Assembly (NCBI GenBank): GCA_030549335.1
Contig: CM060183.1
Location: 21,960,552-22,024,551, forward strand
From: Pontederia crassipes
Lineage: Eukaryota > Streptophyta > Magnoliopsida > Commelinales > Pontederiaceae
Direction: 5' to 3'
DNA: 64,000 nt
Below, piece after piece: positions 49,493 through 61,582 of the stretch; positions within the stretch are counted from its first letter, which is position 1; each line of letters begins with the position of its first letter. The notes beneath the pieces were generated by a model, which was given only the letters and a program-made list of their open reading frames with translations, made no database searches and had not been told where the DNA came from. A program made the translations under genes and the position numbers.

Positions 49493-51407
49493 TGTAACTT
49501 CTATAAAATTTCATCCTGATTGCTAAGGGCAATTAGAGCATTCGATAGTGCTAGCCCATTCATTATCATATAATCATAATAAAATATATTTTTATTATTT
49601 CGGTGAAAGCATAAAATCATTAAATAAGATAAAAGAATCCTTCAATTTGAATGCGGAAGACTTCATGAAAACATTAAAAGTAATATTATAGAATTGAGAA
49701 AAATAATCTAATAGTCATCGCTAAAACATCCTTGAAAAACATCATCAAATGCCACCATAAGAAACATTTTTTAAAAATTCTAACAGACTCTGCAAACTCC
49801 TAGACTGTGCAATTTTTCTTGTCATGAGCTGAGTCGTCATCCATCCAATCATTGGATACTTGAACGGATCCAGGGTGTAGAGGTTTCCTTGGTTAGAGTA
49901 TGTAAAGGCTGCATGTGATGCTATGATCCTAAACAGATATTACATGATATACATCATCATCTTCATATAATAAGAATGAACATTATGCATGCTCTTAACA
50001 TATAATATACATGTCATTCATTTATACTATTTTCTATCATCACTCAATAAAGTAAATGCATGGCAAGTCATGTAATCACTATCATCTTACATTTAGTATG
50101 GGCATTCATAACAATCATACATTCAATCCATAAGCATATAAGTGTTGTATACTTATCATAACCATTGCCTCCATAACTTTTCACATAGTTGCTTTATAAC
50201 CCTTTCGGACTTCCATTTTCATGGGACATCATTCTACTCAATCAATCATTGGCCATTGTGTTAAGGTTATATCTTCCGATAGTTGGAATTTATGTCATTT
50301 GCCTCTAGGCTAGCTAGGCCTTAAAGACAATGTTTCCCTCTTGTCCTAAGGTGACATCAAAATGCACCCACCATTATCGATGTGTGTAACGATCATTCTG
50401 GATTCTCGCCTGAGGGAGACATCGGAATGACATATTGTTGTCGATGTATGTAACGATAAAGGGTCACATGTAACATCATCCATAACTGGGTTCATTATGA
50501 GTTTCAATCAACAAATAATTACATCACTCAATCTCCATATTTGAACCTAGTTACGTAGGAATACGTATATCTAGATTCTTATACAACCATCAAGCATCGA
50601 TACATATTATTAATACTTTAAAAATAATATTTAAACTATCATATAAATATTTTTCATACGATCATGGCCATGATGGGTCAGCGTGACAGAACCTTAAATA
50701 ATTCCCCCTTTTATCATTGTCGTGCCATAATACATTCACGATCGTGCTCTGGTGACATGTATTGTCATGGCCGTGACATGTATTGTCACGAGAGTGATAG
50801 AAAGACGATATTTGGTCGTTCTTCAACCTTTTTATCATAAGCATGACGGGGGGCGTCACAGTTGTGACAGAGCTCTAGAAACTCCATCGTCAACTCGATT
50901 TTTCATCAAAAATTTAAGGAAAACAATATACAACCACAAGAATTAGAACCTATGCATTTCCTAGGCATTCTATGATCAAAAGAACATTTAAAACATCATA
51001 ATCCATGAAATTTCTAAATCCTTAAATCCTGAATAGTATGAAAAACATGAACCATATAATAGATCTAATCAAAATTTCTATTCGTGACATAAATCTATTG
51101 ATTTCAATGAAAACAATCATCATCACAATCCAATCTGAGAACAATGATTCATCAAACTCTCAATTCATTACAGAAAGAACATTGAGAGAGGAGAGAGGGG
51201 TTAGGATCCTTTTTATATACCTTGATCTTAAATCTTCCTCCTCTTTCTTCCTCTTCTTCCTCCTCCTTGTTCATCTCTTTCTCCTTCCTCAAATTCTAGT
51301 CGTCAAGGGATGTGGAGAAAATAAATAAATAATAGGAATAGGAGTCTTTAATATGGGAGATCGGCAAAAGTCCAAATTGTCCTCACTTAAAATTTTGGGA
51401 TATTACA
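49493..51407 (-). repeat. 3' LTR of the chromovirus (1915 bp)
   Basis: Read on the element's strand it starts TGTAATATCCC and ends AGTTACA. Matching blocks in the 5' LTR include GGGCAATTAG, CATTCGATAGTGCTAGC and AAAGAATCCTTCAATTTGAA. It keeps about 970 bp (49,895-50,865) that the 5' LTR lacks, including the palindrome cluster at 50,640-50,880. Confidence 0.85.
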
Positions 51408-51423
51408 TCCTTCCCCACTTCTT
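51408..51423 (-). other. Polypurine tract
   Basis: AAGAAGTGGGGAAGGA on the minus strand, immediately before the 3' LTR. This is the expected plus-strand primer of reverse transcription. Confidence 0.85.
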
Positions 51424-51499
51424 AAAAGAAAATTCATTTTCGAATTTTAAATATAATACAAAACACTTACCAAATAATCTTGAAAACTTTTCTTTCATT

Positions 51500-51948
51500 T
51501 TTTCTTCCAGTTCTCATGTCGCTTCGATTCCATTGTGGTGCTTCCATGTAATTTTCACCATCTCCACCACTTTGTTCCTCAAACGACGCTCACTATACCC
51601 TAGTATCTATGTAATGTGAGGTTTTCTTTGATACTCTTCAATCATTACAACATGTGAACTATCATATGTGTACTTGCGAAGTATTGATACATGGAAAACA
51701 TTGTGAATTCTAACACATGAAGGAGATAATGCTAACTGGTATACTTCTTCTCCCACCTTTTTCAGAATTTTAAATGGTCCGATATATCTAGGAGTCAACT
51801 TACTCTTCTTGCTGAATCTCATGACTCCTTTGGTAGGAGATACCTTTAACAATACATGATTTCCAACGTAATAGATTTGTTCTCTTCTCTTTTCGTCTGC
51901 ATAACTTTTTCTATGACTCTGAGCTGTCATTATTCTTTCTTTTATCAT
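51500..51948 (-). pseudogene. Integrase C-terminal and chromodomain fragment
   Basis: The frame at 51,948-51,607 carries LLKVSPTKGVMRF, LTPRYIGPFKILKKVG and RIHNVFHVSILRKY, the conserved integrase tail of Tekay-type chromoviruses. After a stop, another frame reads RRLRNKVVEMVKITWKHHNG and IEAT followed by TGA where the family has Trp. This is the chromodomain, with its conserved EATWE aromatic residue turned into a stop. Confidence 0.8.
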
Positions 51949-52656
51949 ATCTACTTTCTTTGCATACTTTTCTACTAGTTCGGGTCTTAGTAGTCTTCCT
52001 TCACCAACTGCACTCCAAGATGTGGGAGACCTGCAAGTCTTCCGTATAGTGTTTCAAATGGAGTCATTTTGATGGTGGAGTGATAACTATTATTGCAAGC
52101 AAACTCAGGTAGAGTTATATGATCACCCAACGATCTTGCCAATCTATTGCACATGCTCTGAGCATGTCTTTCACGGTCTGAATTATCCTTTCACTTTGCT
52201 CATCATTCTGAGAGTGAAATGCAGTGTTGTAGTGCAATCTTATACCAAATGTATGCTACAACCCTCTTTAGCACCTTGTAGTGAATCTGGAGTCTCTATC
52301 TGATACTATGGAAATATGAATCTCATATAATCGGATGATCTCATCAACATATAGTTTCATCATACTTGCAGTTGACTGTCTCACATTATAAAGTAAGAAG
52401 TGAGCTGACTTGGTCAATTTGTCAACGATGACTCAGATAACATCATGACCCTTATGTATTTTTGGGAAATCCACAATGAAGTCCATTGTGATCTCCCACT
52501 TTCATTGTGGTATGGGTAGTGGATTCAATAACCTGGTGACTTCTGATGGTCAATCTTAACTTGTTAGCAGACTAAGCATTTAGAAACAAATTTTGCCACC
52601 TCTCCTCATGTCTCTCCACCAAAATATCCTTTGTAGATTATTGAACATCTTAGTGG
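51949..52656 (-). pseudogene. Integrase core remnant
   Basis: Continues the element's pol region with many stops. Pieces such as EEVAKFVSKCLVCQ and KIDH (minus strand, about 52,560-52,600) fit the integrase zinc-finger end and linker. Confidence 0.55.
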
Positions 52657-53709
52657 TGTTGGAGCAAAGTTTTAATGACATATAAAATTATATATTGATC
52701 CTATAAACCTCGAAAGATTAAAATTAAATGTTGAAAAAGTTTAAAGAAAAATGAATAAATTTATACACTACACTTTGATTAAATGATTGACTATGACCTT
52801 ATTAGATTACGGATGAATAATGAATAAAGTTGTAGAGAATCCTATTAGCTATCTATAGAATCTAATATTATCTAATTTATATAACTGTACAAAAAGTTAT
52901 GCTCAAAATAGTGCAAATCGGATAACTTGTCGATCGAAGCAAAGAAGGCCGATCGAGACAATGCCGGTCGACCAATCAAAACTGAGCCTATCCCAGTTGA
53001 CGTCGAGATAATACCGGTCGACTGACCGGTTGATGGTTCGATCGACCGATAAAGCGTAGAAGGTGAAGAATTCGTGCAACGATCACATAGACCGATCGTC
53101 CGATTCATATGTGCGATCGACCGACCTCTGGAACAAATGAACAATAACGGTCAATTTTGGAGAAAATTATAGAATAAATTCTAGGCAAATTTTTCACATA
53201 CTAGAGTCGATAAAAGGAGTGCCAAAGCCATAAGTAAATGCATCTATCCACTCATTGAAGAAAACTTCAACTTATAAAAAAAGACATTTTTCTTGAAGTT
53301 TTCACTTTAAAGTTTTCTCTTCTTTCTCTCTTCTCTTCTTGTGAGCATAGCATTGTAAAAGAGAAAATTTTTTTGTTCGGAAAAATTGAGAGCACTCTTA
53401 TGTAAAAGAGGTTCAAGATATTACCTCTTGAGCGAGAGAAAAAATTAATTTCATTGGAGGAGAGGTGGCTTTACCTTTAAGGTGTGGCTGAATCACGTCA
53501 ACAATCACCGTGTTTATTTGTGTTTGATTTATTCCTCCCTCTCATTCTCATATTATGATGCATGTGATGTGATTTGATTTGTGTTGATTTAAATATTGAT
53601 GAATGGATTTTAAGCTTTCGCGATTTGTTTTGTTAAATCGATATATTTCATTTTTAAATACCAATTCATCTCCCCCATCCCTCCTCTTGGTGTCCTTTGG
53701 AATCCAACA
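52657..53709 (+). mobile_element. Solo copia-like LTR nested in the chromovirus
   Basis: 1053 bp from TGTTGGAGC to GGAATCCAACA, flanked by AGTGG (52,652-52,656) and AGTGA (53,710-53,714), a near-perfect 5-bp target-site duplication. It is related to the LTR at 26,142-27,980, sharing the 'TTGTAGAGAAT', TATA-region and 'GATTTTAAGCTTTCGCGAT' blocks. It contains a GTCGATCGACC motif cluster at 52,915-53,135. No internal region, so it is a solo LTR. Confidence 0.8.
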
Positions 53710-54201
53710 AGTGATTTCTGGATGGATGGCAAACTCTGACTTGTGACACTCAATTAGAATTTCTTCATTGAGTTTTGTTTCTTCGAGTACTCATAATCAG
53801 TATTGGAATCTCATGGTCTCATCTCCATCCATATTGTAGCTTGGGTGCCCTTTCTCATATAGAGCATTCATGTTTTTGTACTTTGGATTTTCTTTTTGTG
53901 CTTGTGTTATCCTCGCCATTAAATCAAATTGAATGATACAGTGCATCATTAACTTTTCCTAAGTACTTTTTTCAATAAGAGTTCATTTGTAAACTCTTAG
54001 GCAAGCCACTGAACCTTTCCATCTTCTGTTTAGAGCATCTGCTAGTGAGTTGGCCTTCTCTGAATGATAAAGAATATCAAACTCATAGTTCTTCTGAAAA
54101 TCTACCCCTCGTCTTTGTCTCATGTTGAGTTCTTTCTGAGTGAAACTTCAAACTCTTCCCCATATAAGTAGTGCATCCATATAGAGCAAACATTACTGTT
54201 G

Positions 54202-55284
54202 CTAACTCCAAGTCATGAGTAGAATAGTTCCTCTCTTGAGTTGTCTTAAAGCATAAGTTACTACTTTTTCATGTTGCATCAACACACAGCTCAAACCAGT
54301 TTCACTGGCATCACTATACACTATGTAACCTCCAACTCCTGTGAGAATTATTAGCACTGACGTAGTGGTCAATCTCTTCTTTAACTCCAGGAAGCAATTC
54401 TCACACATTTGTGTCAAATTGAACTTCTCTTCTTTCTGGATCAGATTTGTCATTGAAGTAGCAATCTTGAAAAAGTCTTAGATAAATATTCTATAGTAGT
54501 TAACTAATCCAAGAAAACTTCTGATATCTATCACTATGTTTGACCTTTCCCAATTAATGACAGTTTTTACATTGCCAGAGTCCACTGATATATCTTCTTT
54601 TGACACTATATGGCCCAAAAATATAATCTGCTTCGACCAGAATTTACATTTGGAAACTTTTGCATAGTATTGTCTCAAAGTCTCCAAAACTATTTGTAGA
54701 TGTTTCTGATGTTCCTATGGATTTACGAGTATATCAAGATGTCATCTACAAACACGATTACAAATGTGTCGATATGGGACTTGAAAATTTGACTCATCAA
54801 ATTCATAAATATTGCAGAAGCATTTAGTCTAAAAGACATAATAAAAAATTCATAATGATCATATCTGAACATAAATGTCATCTTTGCAATGTACTCATCA
54901 GCTACTCTAAGTTAATGATACCCACTTCTCAGGTCAATCTTTGAGAAGACTAATACTGTGGACAACTGATCAAACAGATCATCAATTCTGGGCAAAGGGT
55001 ACTTATTCTTAATGATTACTTTGTTCAACATCCTGTAGTCTATACATGGTTTTAGTGACACATATTTCTTCTTCACAAACAGGACAGGTGCATCCCATGG
55101 AGGTACACTTGGCCAGATGAATCCTTTGTCTAGCCATTCCTACAATTGCATCTTTAATTCTTTCATCTCTGTTGGTGTCATTATATAGGGAGGTTTGAGA
55201 TAGGAGCCATCCCTGATATAAGCTCAATATGGAAGTCGAATTTTCTTTTCGAAGATAATCACGGGAGCTCATTGAGAAATACAT
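54202..55284 (-). pseudogene. Reverse transcriptase and RNase H remnant
   Basis: Read on the minus strand, with shifts between frames: [12 protein letters not shown] (about 54,969-55,004), [11 protein letters not shown], then the catalytic box FVDDILIYS (54,726-54,755). The connecting piece has FLGHIVSKEDI and FLGLVNYYR (54,478-54,687), and the RNase H start has YIVYSDASETGLSCVLMQ (54,202-54,453). The key Asp pair of RT is kept, but stops make it non-functional. Confidence 0.85.
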
Positions 55285-55605
55285 CAGGAAAGTTTCTTAC
55301 CACTTCAAGTTCTTGAAGTGGCTTGGGTTGGAAATCGCTCTTGACGATGCTTGTTAGAAATCCTCAACAGCCCTTATTTAACATCTTGATTGTCTTCATT
55401 GACAAGATCATCATCATCTTCTCTCTTGAGGGAATTCTGCGAAAAGTCACAGAACTACCATCTTTGTTGTCTATCTTGACTTTTTTTTCGACATTTCAAG
55501 TAGGCATCATGATAAGATAATCAATCCATGCCTATAATACATTTGTATAGTGATAAGCTATAAGCAGATTATCTTGGATAATTTCATTTGATTTCAGGGC
55601 TTCAT

Positions 55606-56460
55606 TCACCTGCATGGTGTATACCCTTTCAGGTGCTCTCTACTGCTCAACTTGTTTGCCTTTACCTTTTTCTGATAATCAGCCTTCTTTTTAGTGCAGT
55701 ATCTGATAAAGTGGTTTATCTTGTCACAATTTAGACAAGCTCTTGTCTTCATCTTGCACTCATCAGGATGGAACTCGTGGCAGTTTGCGTCTATGTCCAC
55801 TTTCACCTTTTGAGTAAGATTTGGAGTCTTTGTACTTGTCTCCCTTGTCTTTCCTTTAGTCATTCTGGACTCTTTTCTTTGTTTATACTTTTTTTGTGCA
55901 TCAATCTCCCGAGTTATGTCAGTTGCTAGGGAGATTATCTTTGCCATGGTATCAGAATTCCACACTTCACATTTATCCTCAAACAAGGATTCAACCTCTT
56001 CGGGAAGTGATCAACCATGATCTTCTCATCTTTTTTCAGAAGATTGTACTAGGAACTTGTTGAGGTACTCCTCCACAGTCATACTGTCTTGTTGGAGATT
56101 CATGAATTCAACAGCCTTCTTCCCTTGTACATGTGGGAGAATGTAATGGTCCTTGAAAGTTTTCTTGAATTCTCTCTAGATAATTTCTTCTTTATCATCA
56201 AATTGGGTCCTCGTCATTGATTTCCACCGGTGATGAGCCTGGTCAGTGTGTGTGGCTGAGTTGACTCTATGCCTTTCAAAGCAATCCATTGTCCTAAACT
56301 TCTCGGTGATCACATCCATCCAAGTTTCAGTCTTGTCTGGATCTCTATCCCCACCGAAGGTAGGGAGATGCAGCTTCAGAAATTTCTCTATTCTTGAACA
56401 CGACCTATTGGAATGGCCCGAGTTCGCATTCCTCTCTATTACCCGTGCCATGTGAGTCAT
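55606..56460 (-). pseudogene. gag remnant with CCHC zinc knuckle
   Basis: The upstream part (56,460-56,176) has FLKLHLPTFGGDRDP and a W..M.R..F pattern, typical of the retrotransposon gag domain. The downstream frame (55,986-55,606) holds CLNCDKINHFIRYC, a CX2CX4HX4C zinc knuckle that lacks the usual glycine. The two parts are in different frames, separated by stops. Confidence 0.8.
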
Positions 56461-56675
56461 GTTCTCAATAAGCTCTCTCTAGTGTCTTGAATCATTGGAG
56501 GGACCACCGTGTTTCATTCTTCACATAACAATGATCAACCAACATTAGTTAGTTAATTTAACAATACAATCAATGACACAATACTTACATACTTAATTTT
56601 GGATGGCCGCTCACGATGACTACACATTGACCTAGACTCTTAACAATTCTATAACATGCTTAAGATAAGTCCTAA

Positions 56676-56694
56676 GCATGCTTTGATACCAAAC
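56676..56694 (-). other. Primer-binding site (initiator tRNA-Met type)
   Basis: GTTTGGTATCAAAGCATGC directly after the 5' LTR on the minus strand. It matches the TGGTATCAGAGC pattern complementary to the 3' end of initiator tRNA-Met, with one change. Confidence 0.8.
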
Positions 56695-57975
56695 TATAAC
56701 ACCCCCAAATTTCATCCCCAATTGTTAAGGGCAATTAGGTCATTCGATAGTGCTAGCACATTCTCCATTACATAATCGTAATAAAATATGATTTTCTATT
56801 AATTCAGCGGAAGTATAAAGCCACTAAATAAGATAAAAGAATCCTTCAATTTGAATGTGGAAGACTTCATGAAAATATCAAAAGTAATGTTATAGAATTG
56901 AGAAAAACAATCTAATAGTCATCGCTAAAACATGTTTGAAAAACATCATCAAATGTCATCATAAGAAACATTTTTTAAAAATCATAGTCTAACAGACTCA
57001 ATGACACTCGACTCTAAAAACTCTTAGACCATTGTGTAATATTTTTTGTCATGAGTTAAATTGTCATCCATTCAATCATTGAGTACTTTACTATTGTATA
57101 GATTCAAGGTGCAAAAGTTTATCCTATGCAAGTACAAGGAGCCGTCTCCGCACAACCACAAATATAATTAGCCATAATATGCTTATGGAAACAAATTGCC
57201 ACAAATTATGTCATTATCCACGTTTATTAATATTTAATACTTACATAAATATTTGTGTTTATTATGATATTTATAGCCATAAAAATAATCTTTGTGGCTA
57301 TTGATCAGTTGTAACACCATCAATATCCACGAGTTGTTGCCACAATTTTATTCATGACTAATAACTTATAATCACGATATTTGAGCTTATATTCACGAAA
57401 TAACTTGTAACTATAAATCAAGTTTGTTATTGTGCGGCCTTGACAGAGCTTTGGAAACTCCGTCGTCAGCTCGATTTTTACACGATTTTTCATAAAAAAA
57501 TTAGGGAAAATGATATACAACCATAAGAATCAGAACCTAGGCATTCTAGGATCAAAAGAACATTTAAAAACATTATAATCCATGAAATTTCTAAGATCTA
57601 GAGTTCATCCTAAATCTTAAATAATATGAAAACCATGAACCATATAATAGATCTAATAAAAAATAAATCTATTGTTTTTAATGAAAATAGCCATCATTAC
57701 AATTCAATCTGAGAACAATGAGTCCTCAACTCTCAATCCATTACAGGTTAAACATTGAGAGATGAAAGAGGGGTTTGGATCCCCTTTACATACCATCTTC
57801 CTTCTCTTTCTTCCTCTTCTTCTTCCTCTTTTTCTCCTTCCTCAAGTCCTAGCCGCCAAGAGACGTGGAGAAAAGAAGTAAACAATAGGAATAAGAGTTT
57901 TTTTTATATAGGAAAGATCATGAGGGTTTAGACGAAAGTCCAAATTGTCCTCACCTAAAAATCTAGGGTATTACA
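56695..57975 (-). repeat. 5' LTR of the chromovirus (1281 bp)
   Basis: Starts TGTAATACCC on the minus strand and ends GTGTTATA, where the 3' LTR has GTTACA. Shorter than its partner because about 970 bp are replaced by a 290-bp MITE-like segment (57,148-57,437). Confidence 0.85.
57148..57437. mobile_element. MITE-like insertion in the 5' LTR
   Basis: 290 bp with inverted termini CCGCACAACCACAAA and (reverse complement of the right end) CCGCACAATAACAAA, 13 of 15 matching. The segment is absent from the 3' LTR. The superfamily is unclear, with no convincing target-site duplication. Confidence 0.55.
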
Positions 57976-58901
57976 TTGGAATTACATAAAAAATTATTTT
58001 GTCTTCATAATAGGAGCTTACTAAAAGTTTGACAAATGATGGGCAATCCAAATATTCTTATCCCACAAAAAGATATTGACAAAAAATAAGAAAAAAAATT
58101 AAGTATTGCATAAAGTTCAAAGAATAACATGATTAAAATTTAAAAGTTGAAAAATAAGATAAAAATTAGTTATCTCTGAATAAATTGTGATTCAAAATTT
58201 GTCTCCATCGAGATGACATTTGTCATCCTTAAGTTGTGCTACGAGGAAAAATATAAAATCGATTGTAGTTGCAAAAAGATGGCATTACAAATTTTTGGAC
58301 ATAGAAAATTATATGAGTTGATAAAAAAATAAGGTTAGAACGTTCGACATTCCCGTTATTCCCAAGTTTCACCTAAATAATTGTGTTGACTAGGTGTGTT
58401 TGGATAGATAAGAAAGCATGTAGTTGATGTGATACGAAAAGATAGATATAATAAATTAATTTTAATGAGTATTATGAATATAAAATATGATTTTATTAAT
58501 TAATAAAAAGTATAAATTATTTTTTTACTAAAATAATTGTTAAAACATTTATTATTTAAATATAATTTTTTTATGTATTTAACCAAATATTATTTTTTAT
58601 GAAATGTTAATTCATAATAATAATAATTTTATATTTAATAAATCAATTATTTTATATAAGAAAGGTAAATGAGAAAAAAAACTAAAAACATAGAATGAAA
58701 GCAAAAAAAATACCACTTCATAAAAAAAATGAAAAAATGTCATTATTGATCTCATTCATTAAAAAAGATAAAACAAGATGCTTGGTATAAAGATAACAAT
58801 TATGATGGTCTAATTTCACCTCGTCATGGTGTATAAAGTAATAAAGGGATAATATAATCAAGGAAGGAATGACATTAAGAAATTAGGAGTGACATTAAGA
58901 A
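57976..58901. other. AT-rich intergenic DNA
   Basis: No gene seen. 'GTGTGTTTGGATAGATAAG' near 58,398 followed by AATTAATAAAA blocks resembles a sequence at 62.64-63.0 kb, perhaps an AT-rich MITE family. Confidence 0.4.
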
Positions 58902-60560
58902 TATAACATCTTAGATTTTTAACCAGTGGTAAATTGATTATTTGGCCCAAAACTCTAACTTCCGCTATAAAAAGACTTAAAGCTCCATTGTTCACCTCTT
59001 TTTTCTATTTGGATTCTTGACAGCTACGACTCGAGGAAAGAGAACTTGAGGAATAAGGAGGGAGAAGAAGAAGACGAAGGAAAAGAAGAAGGATCTAAAG
59101 ATTAAGGTAGGTGAGATCTAAATCCTTTCTCCCCTCTTAATATTTATATGTCTGGATTGAGATATTTAAGAACACCCTAATTCTTGGTGGAAATTTTGAT
59201 TGAGAATTACATTATGCATGAGATCTAAAAAAGATTTATATATGATTCATGTTCTTGATCTACCATGTTTAGATTTATACATACTAAGGCCTCATAAGAA
59301 TCATGTTCGTGATGTTTCAAAAGACCAAAGATTTTCATGAATGCATGATTTTGTATGTTTTCAATCTGCTATTTAGTGTCTATATGCATATAAATCATAC
59401 TTGCAATGTTTGGAATGATTTGTATTATTTTCCTCAAAGTTTTGCAATAAAAAATGTGTAAATCTCAAATTGAATGACGGAATCCAACCGTCGGCATGGT
59501 TGTGCCAGACTCTCGGAATGGCCGTGGCTGAGTGGTTGGAAATCGATCAATCATCAATGGCATTGGAACGACCATGACAGATTCTGTCACGGTCGTGACA
59601 AGCTCGACACGATCATGACCACCCTAATCACGATCGTGAGTGAGAGGTTGTAGGAATGAGTTCGACATTGGACTCACTCACAAACGTTTTCCATGGAACC
59701 ATGATCGTAAGAACGATCTAGCACGGCCTTGACACCCTCAATCACGATCGTGACCAATATTTGGAAGAAAAAGGTCTGATATGGACCACTCTTGGTCATG
59801 GTTCGATGGATCGACAATGAACCATATATTACCTTAAGTCAATTTTCAAGGTATTTATACTATATAATGATAACTAGTGATTGTAGACGACACCTAGATG
59901 TATGAGATGCATGTACAATCATAACTATGTTAAAAATTTAAAAATCGTGAGACATAAAACGTTTGATGATTGAAATTATAACACACCCCAATTGAAGAAT
60001 ATTATTTTGTCGCCCCTCAACTCATTGTCAGGAAATAACTGTGCTCTACACCTTGTGTGTTAGTATTTTCTTTGAAGAATAAATGTGTCTTGCACTTTAG
60101 TGTAAATATTTTCTTAAAAAATAATTGTTTCTTATCGGCAACTATATGCATATTCTTAATTGTCTTTGGGTGATGGGAGCCTTGGTTCCGAGATCTAACT
60201 AACCTATTGTGAGGATGGCATGATTATTCAATTACTGCAAGATCGAATACTATAATTGTAAAGACTGATGCCCTCGAAAGTGGAGTACAATGGATGATAA
60301 AGCAACGACGAGGAAGTTAGCAAAATAATGATAAGTGCAAGTCCCTTAATGTGTTTGCTGATATGATTGACCGATTAATGATATTACAGTATGATGGTGA
60401 TTACATGTTATTTATGACATGATATTGATGGTTAATATGTAGATCACATACATGCATGTACTTTCATGATATGAGATTATTTATATAAGTCGTGTAGTAT
60501 TATGCTTAGAATGCATTGCATAGCATGTCCTTACAAATTTTACACTTTGAATTCGTGCAG
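58902..60560 (+). mobile_element. Chromovirus-type LTR fragment, + orientation
   Basis: The start TATAACATCTTAGATTTTTA resembles the LTR start of the 49-58 kb element (TGTAATACCCTAGATTTTTA). TATAAAAAG follows at about 58,964, then a GA-rich leader and the same CACGATCGTGAC-type motif cluster (59,490-59,760). The 3' terminus is not recognisable. A second start-like TATAACACACCCC at about 59,978 suggests either nesting or truncation. Boundaries are approximate. Confidence 0.4.
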
Positions 60561-61582
60561 ATAACTAATTATTAGGATGAATAGCAGTTCAACTCATGAT
60601 GACAAAATTACACATGACATAAGAATAAATAGAATCATGAATCAAGAGCTGATTTTTATCATATTTTAAATATACAATAGTTTGCCATTTCATTTATGTA
60701 AATCATTTCATTATTATTACGTAATATTGCCAAATTTCTTTAAATATCCTTAGCTTTTGGAGCGTTATGAAGACACCCAAAATTATGAGATCTTTATGTA
60801 AACCATTAAATTTCTCCTTTAAAAAAAGGTATAAACAAGAAATGGATACGCTAAAACAATTTATGTCAACTTCTTGTCTTTTATTTATTTTATTTAACAT
60901 TAGTCAACCATTACTAATAAGTCTTCGTTATTACTACTAAAATATCTTCTTGGCAGACATGCACTATTATTAGTCGTCAAAATCTTCTAATCTTGGTTGT
61001 TGTGAATTCAGGATGAGAAAGAAATTTCACACGTAAACAATTTACGAATCTTATGCTTGATTGAATTGAGTTTTCGGATGGTGATAAAATCTTAGTCTTT
61101 ATAGATGAGTTAATTCGAAAAACAACTACAATGGTTCAAATTTTAGTTGACTCTTAATCTTAGCTTCGTAGGAAGTTTACATATACACTTTAAAATCCAA
61201 ATTAAAATAACACTTTTCACTATTTCTCAAACAAATTGGATAATTATAATAATATATATAATTAAATTGATTTTAAATTAATGAGAAAATTGAAATGGAT
61301 CTGTCCCATTTTTTCTTGACAGTTTAGACATCCACAAACGTTATAAAATATGTTGACCGGAATTGAGAAATGAATGAATTTTCAATTGAATTGAAACGCA
61401 AAGCATATGTAAGCTCAAGCCTCCGCTTAACAACGGAGGAACGTAAAATCAAACCTTAATCCAATGTTGTCGTCTTATATAAAGAAAATTTTTTAAAAAA
61501 ACTCCTTTCCAATTTCAATAGATGTTAAAGTAGTATAGTGCTCCATCGGAAACAAAAAGATACACCTTTCTATAGCTGCAGG
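60561..61582. other. AT-rich intergenic DNA
   Basis: No gene seen. Confidence 0.4.

Larger units (their letters stand above)
49493..57975 (-). mobile_element. Degenerate Ty3/gypsy chromovirus (Tekay/del-like)
   Basis: 8.5-kb LTR retrotransposon on the minus strand: 5' LTR 56,695-57,975, primer-binding site, gag, pol pieces, polypurine tract, 3' LTR 49,493-51,407. Domain order gag - RT - RNase H - integrase - chromodomain is that of Ty3/gypsy chromoviruses, and the motifs best resemble the Tekay/del clade. Every reading frame is broken by stops and shifts, and the integrase region is split by a solo LTR (52,657-53,709). The flanking 5-mers (TATAA and TTGGA) do not match, so the target-site duplication is lost or the ends have recombined. 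Confidence 0.85.

Noticed and set aside
54202..55520. Possibility of an intact reverse transcriptase gene
   Set aside because: Motifs are spread over different frames with stops; it is a dead retroelement.
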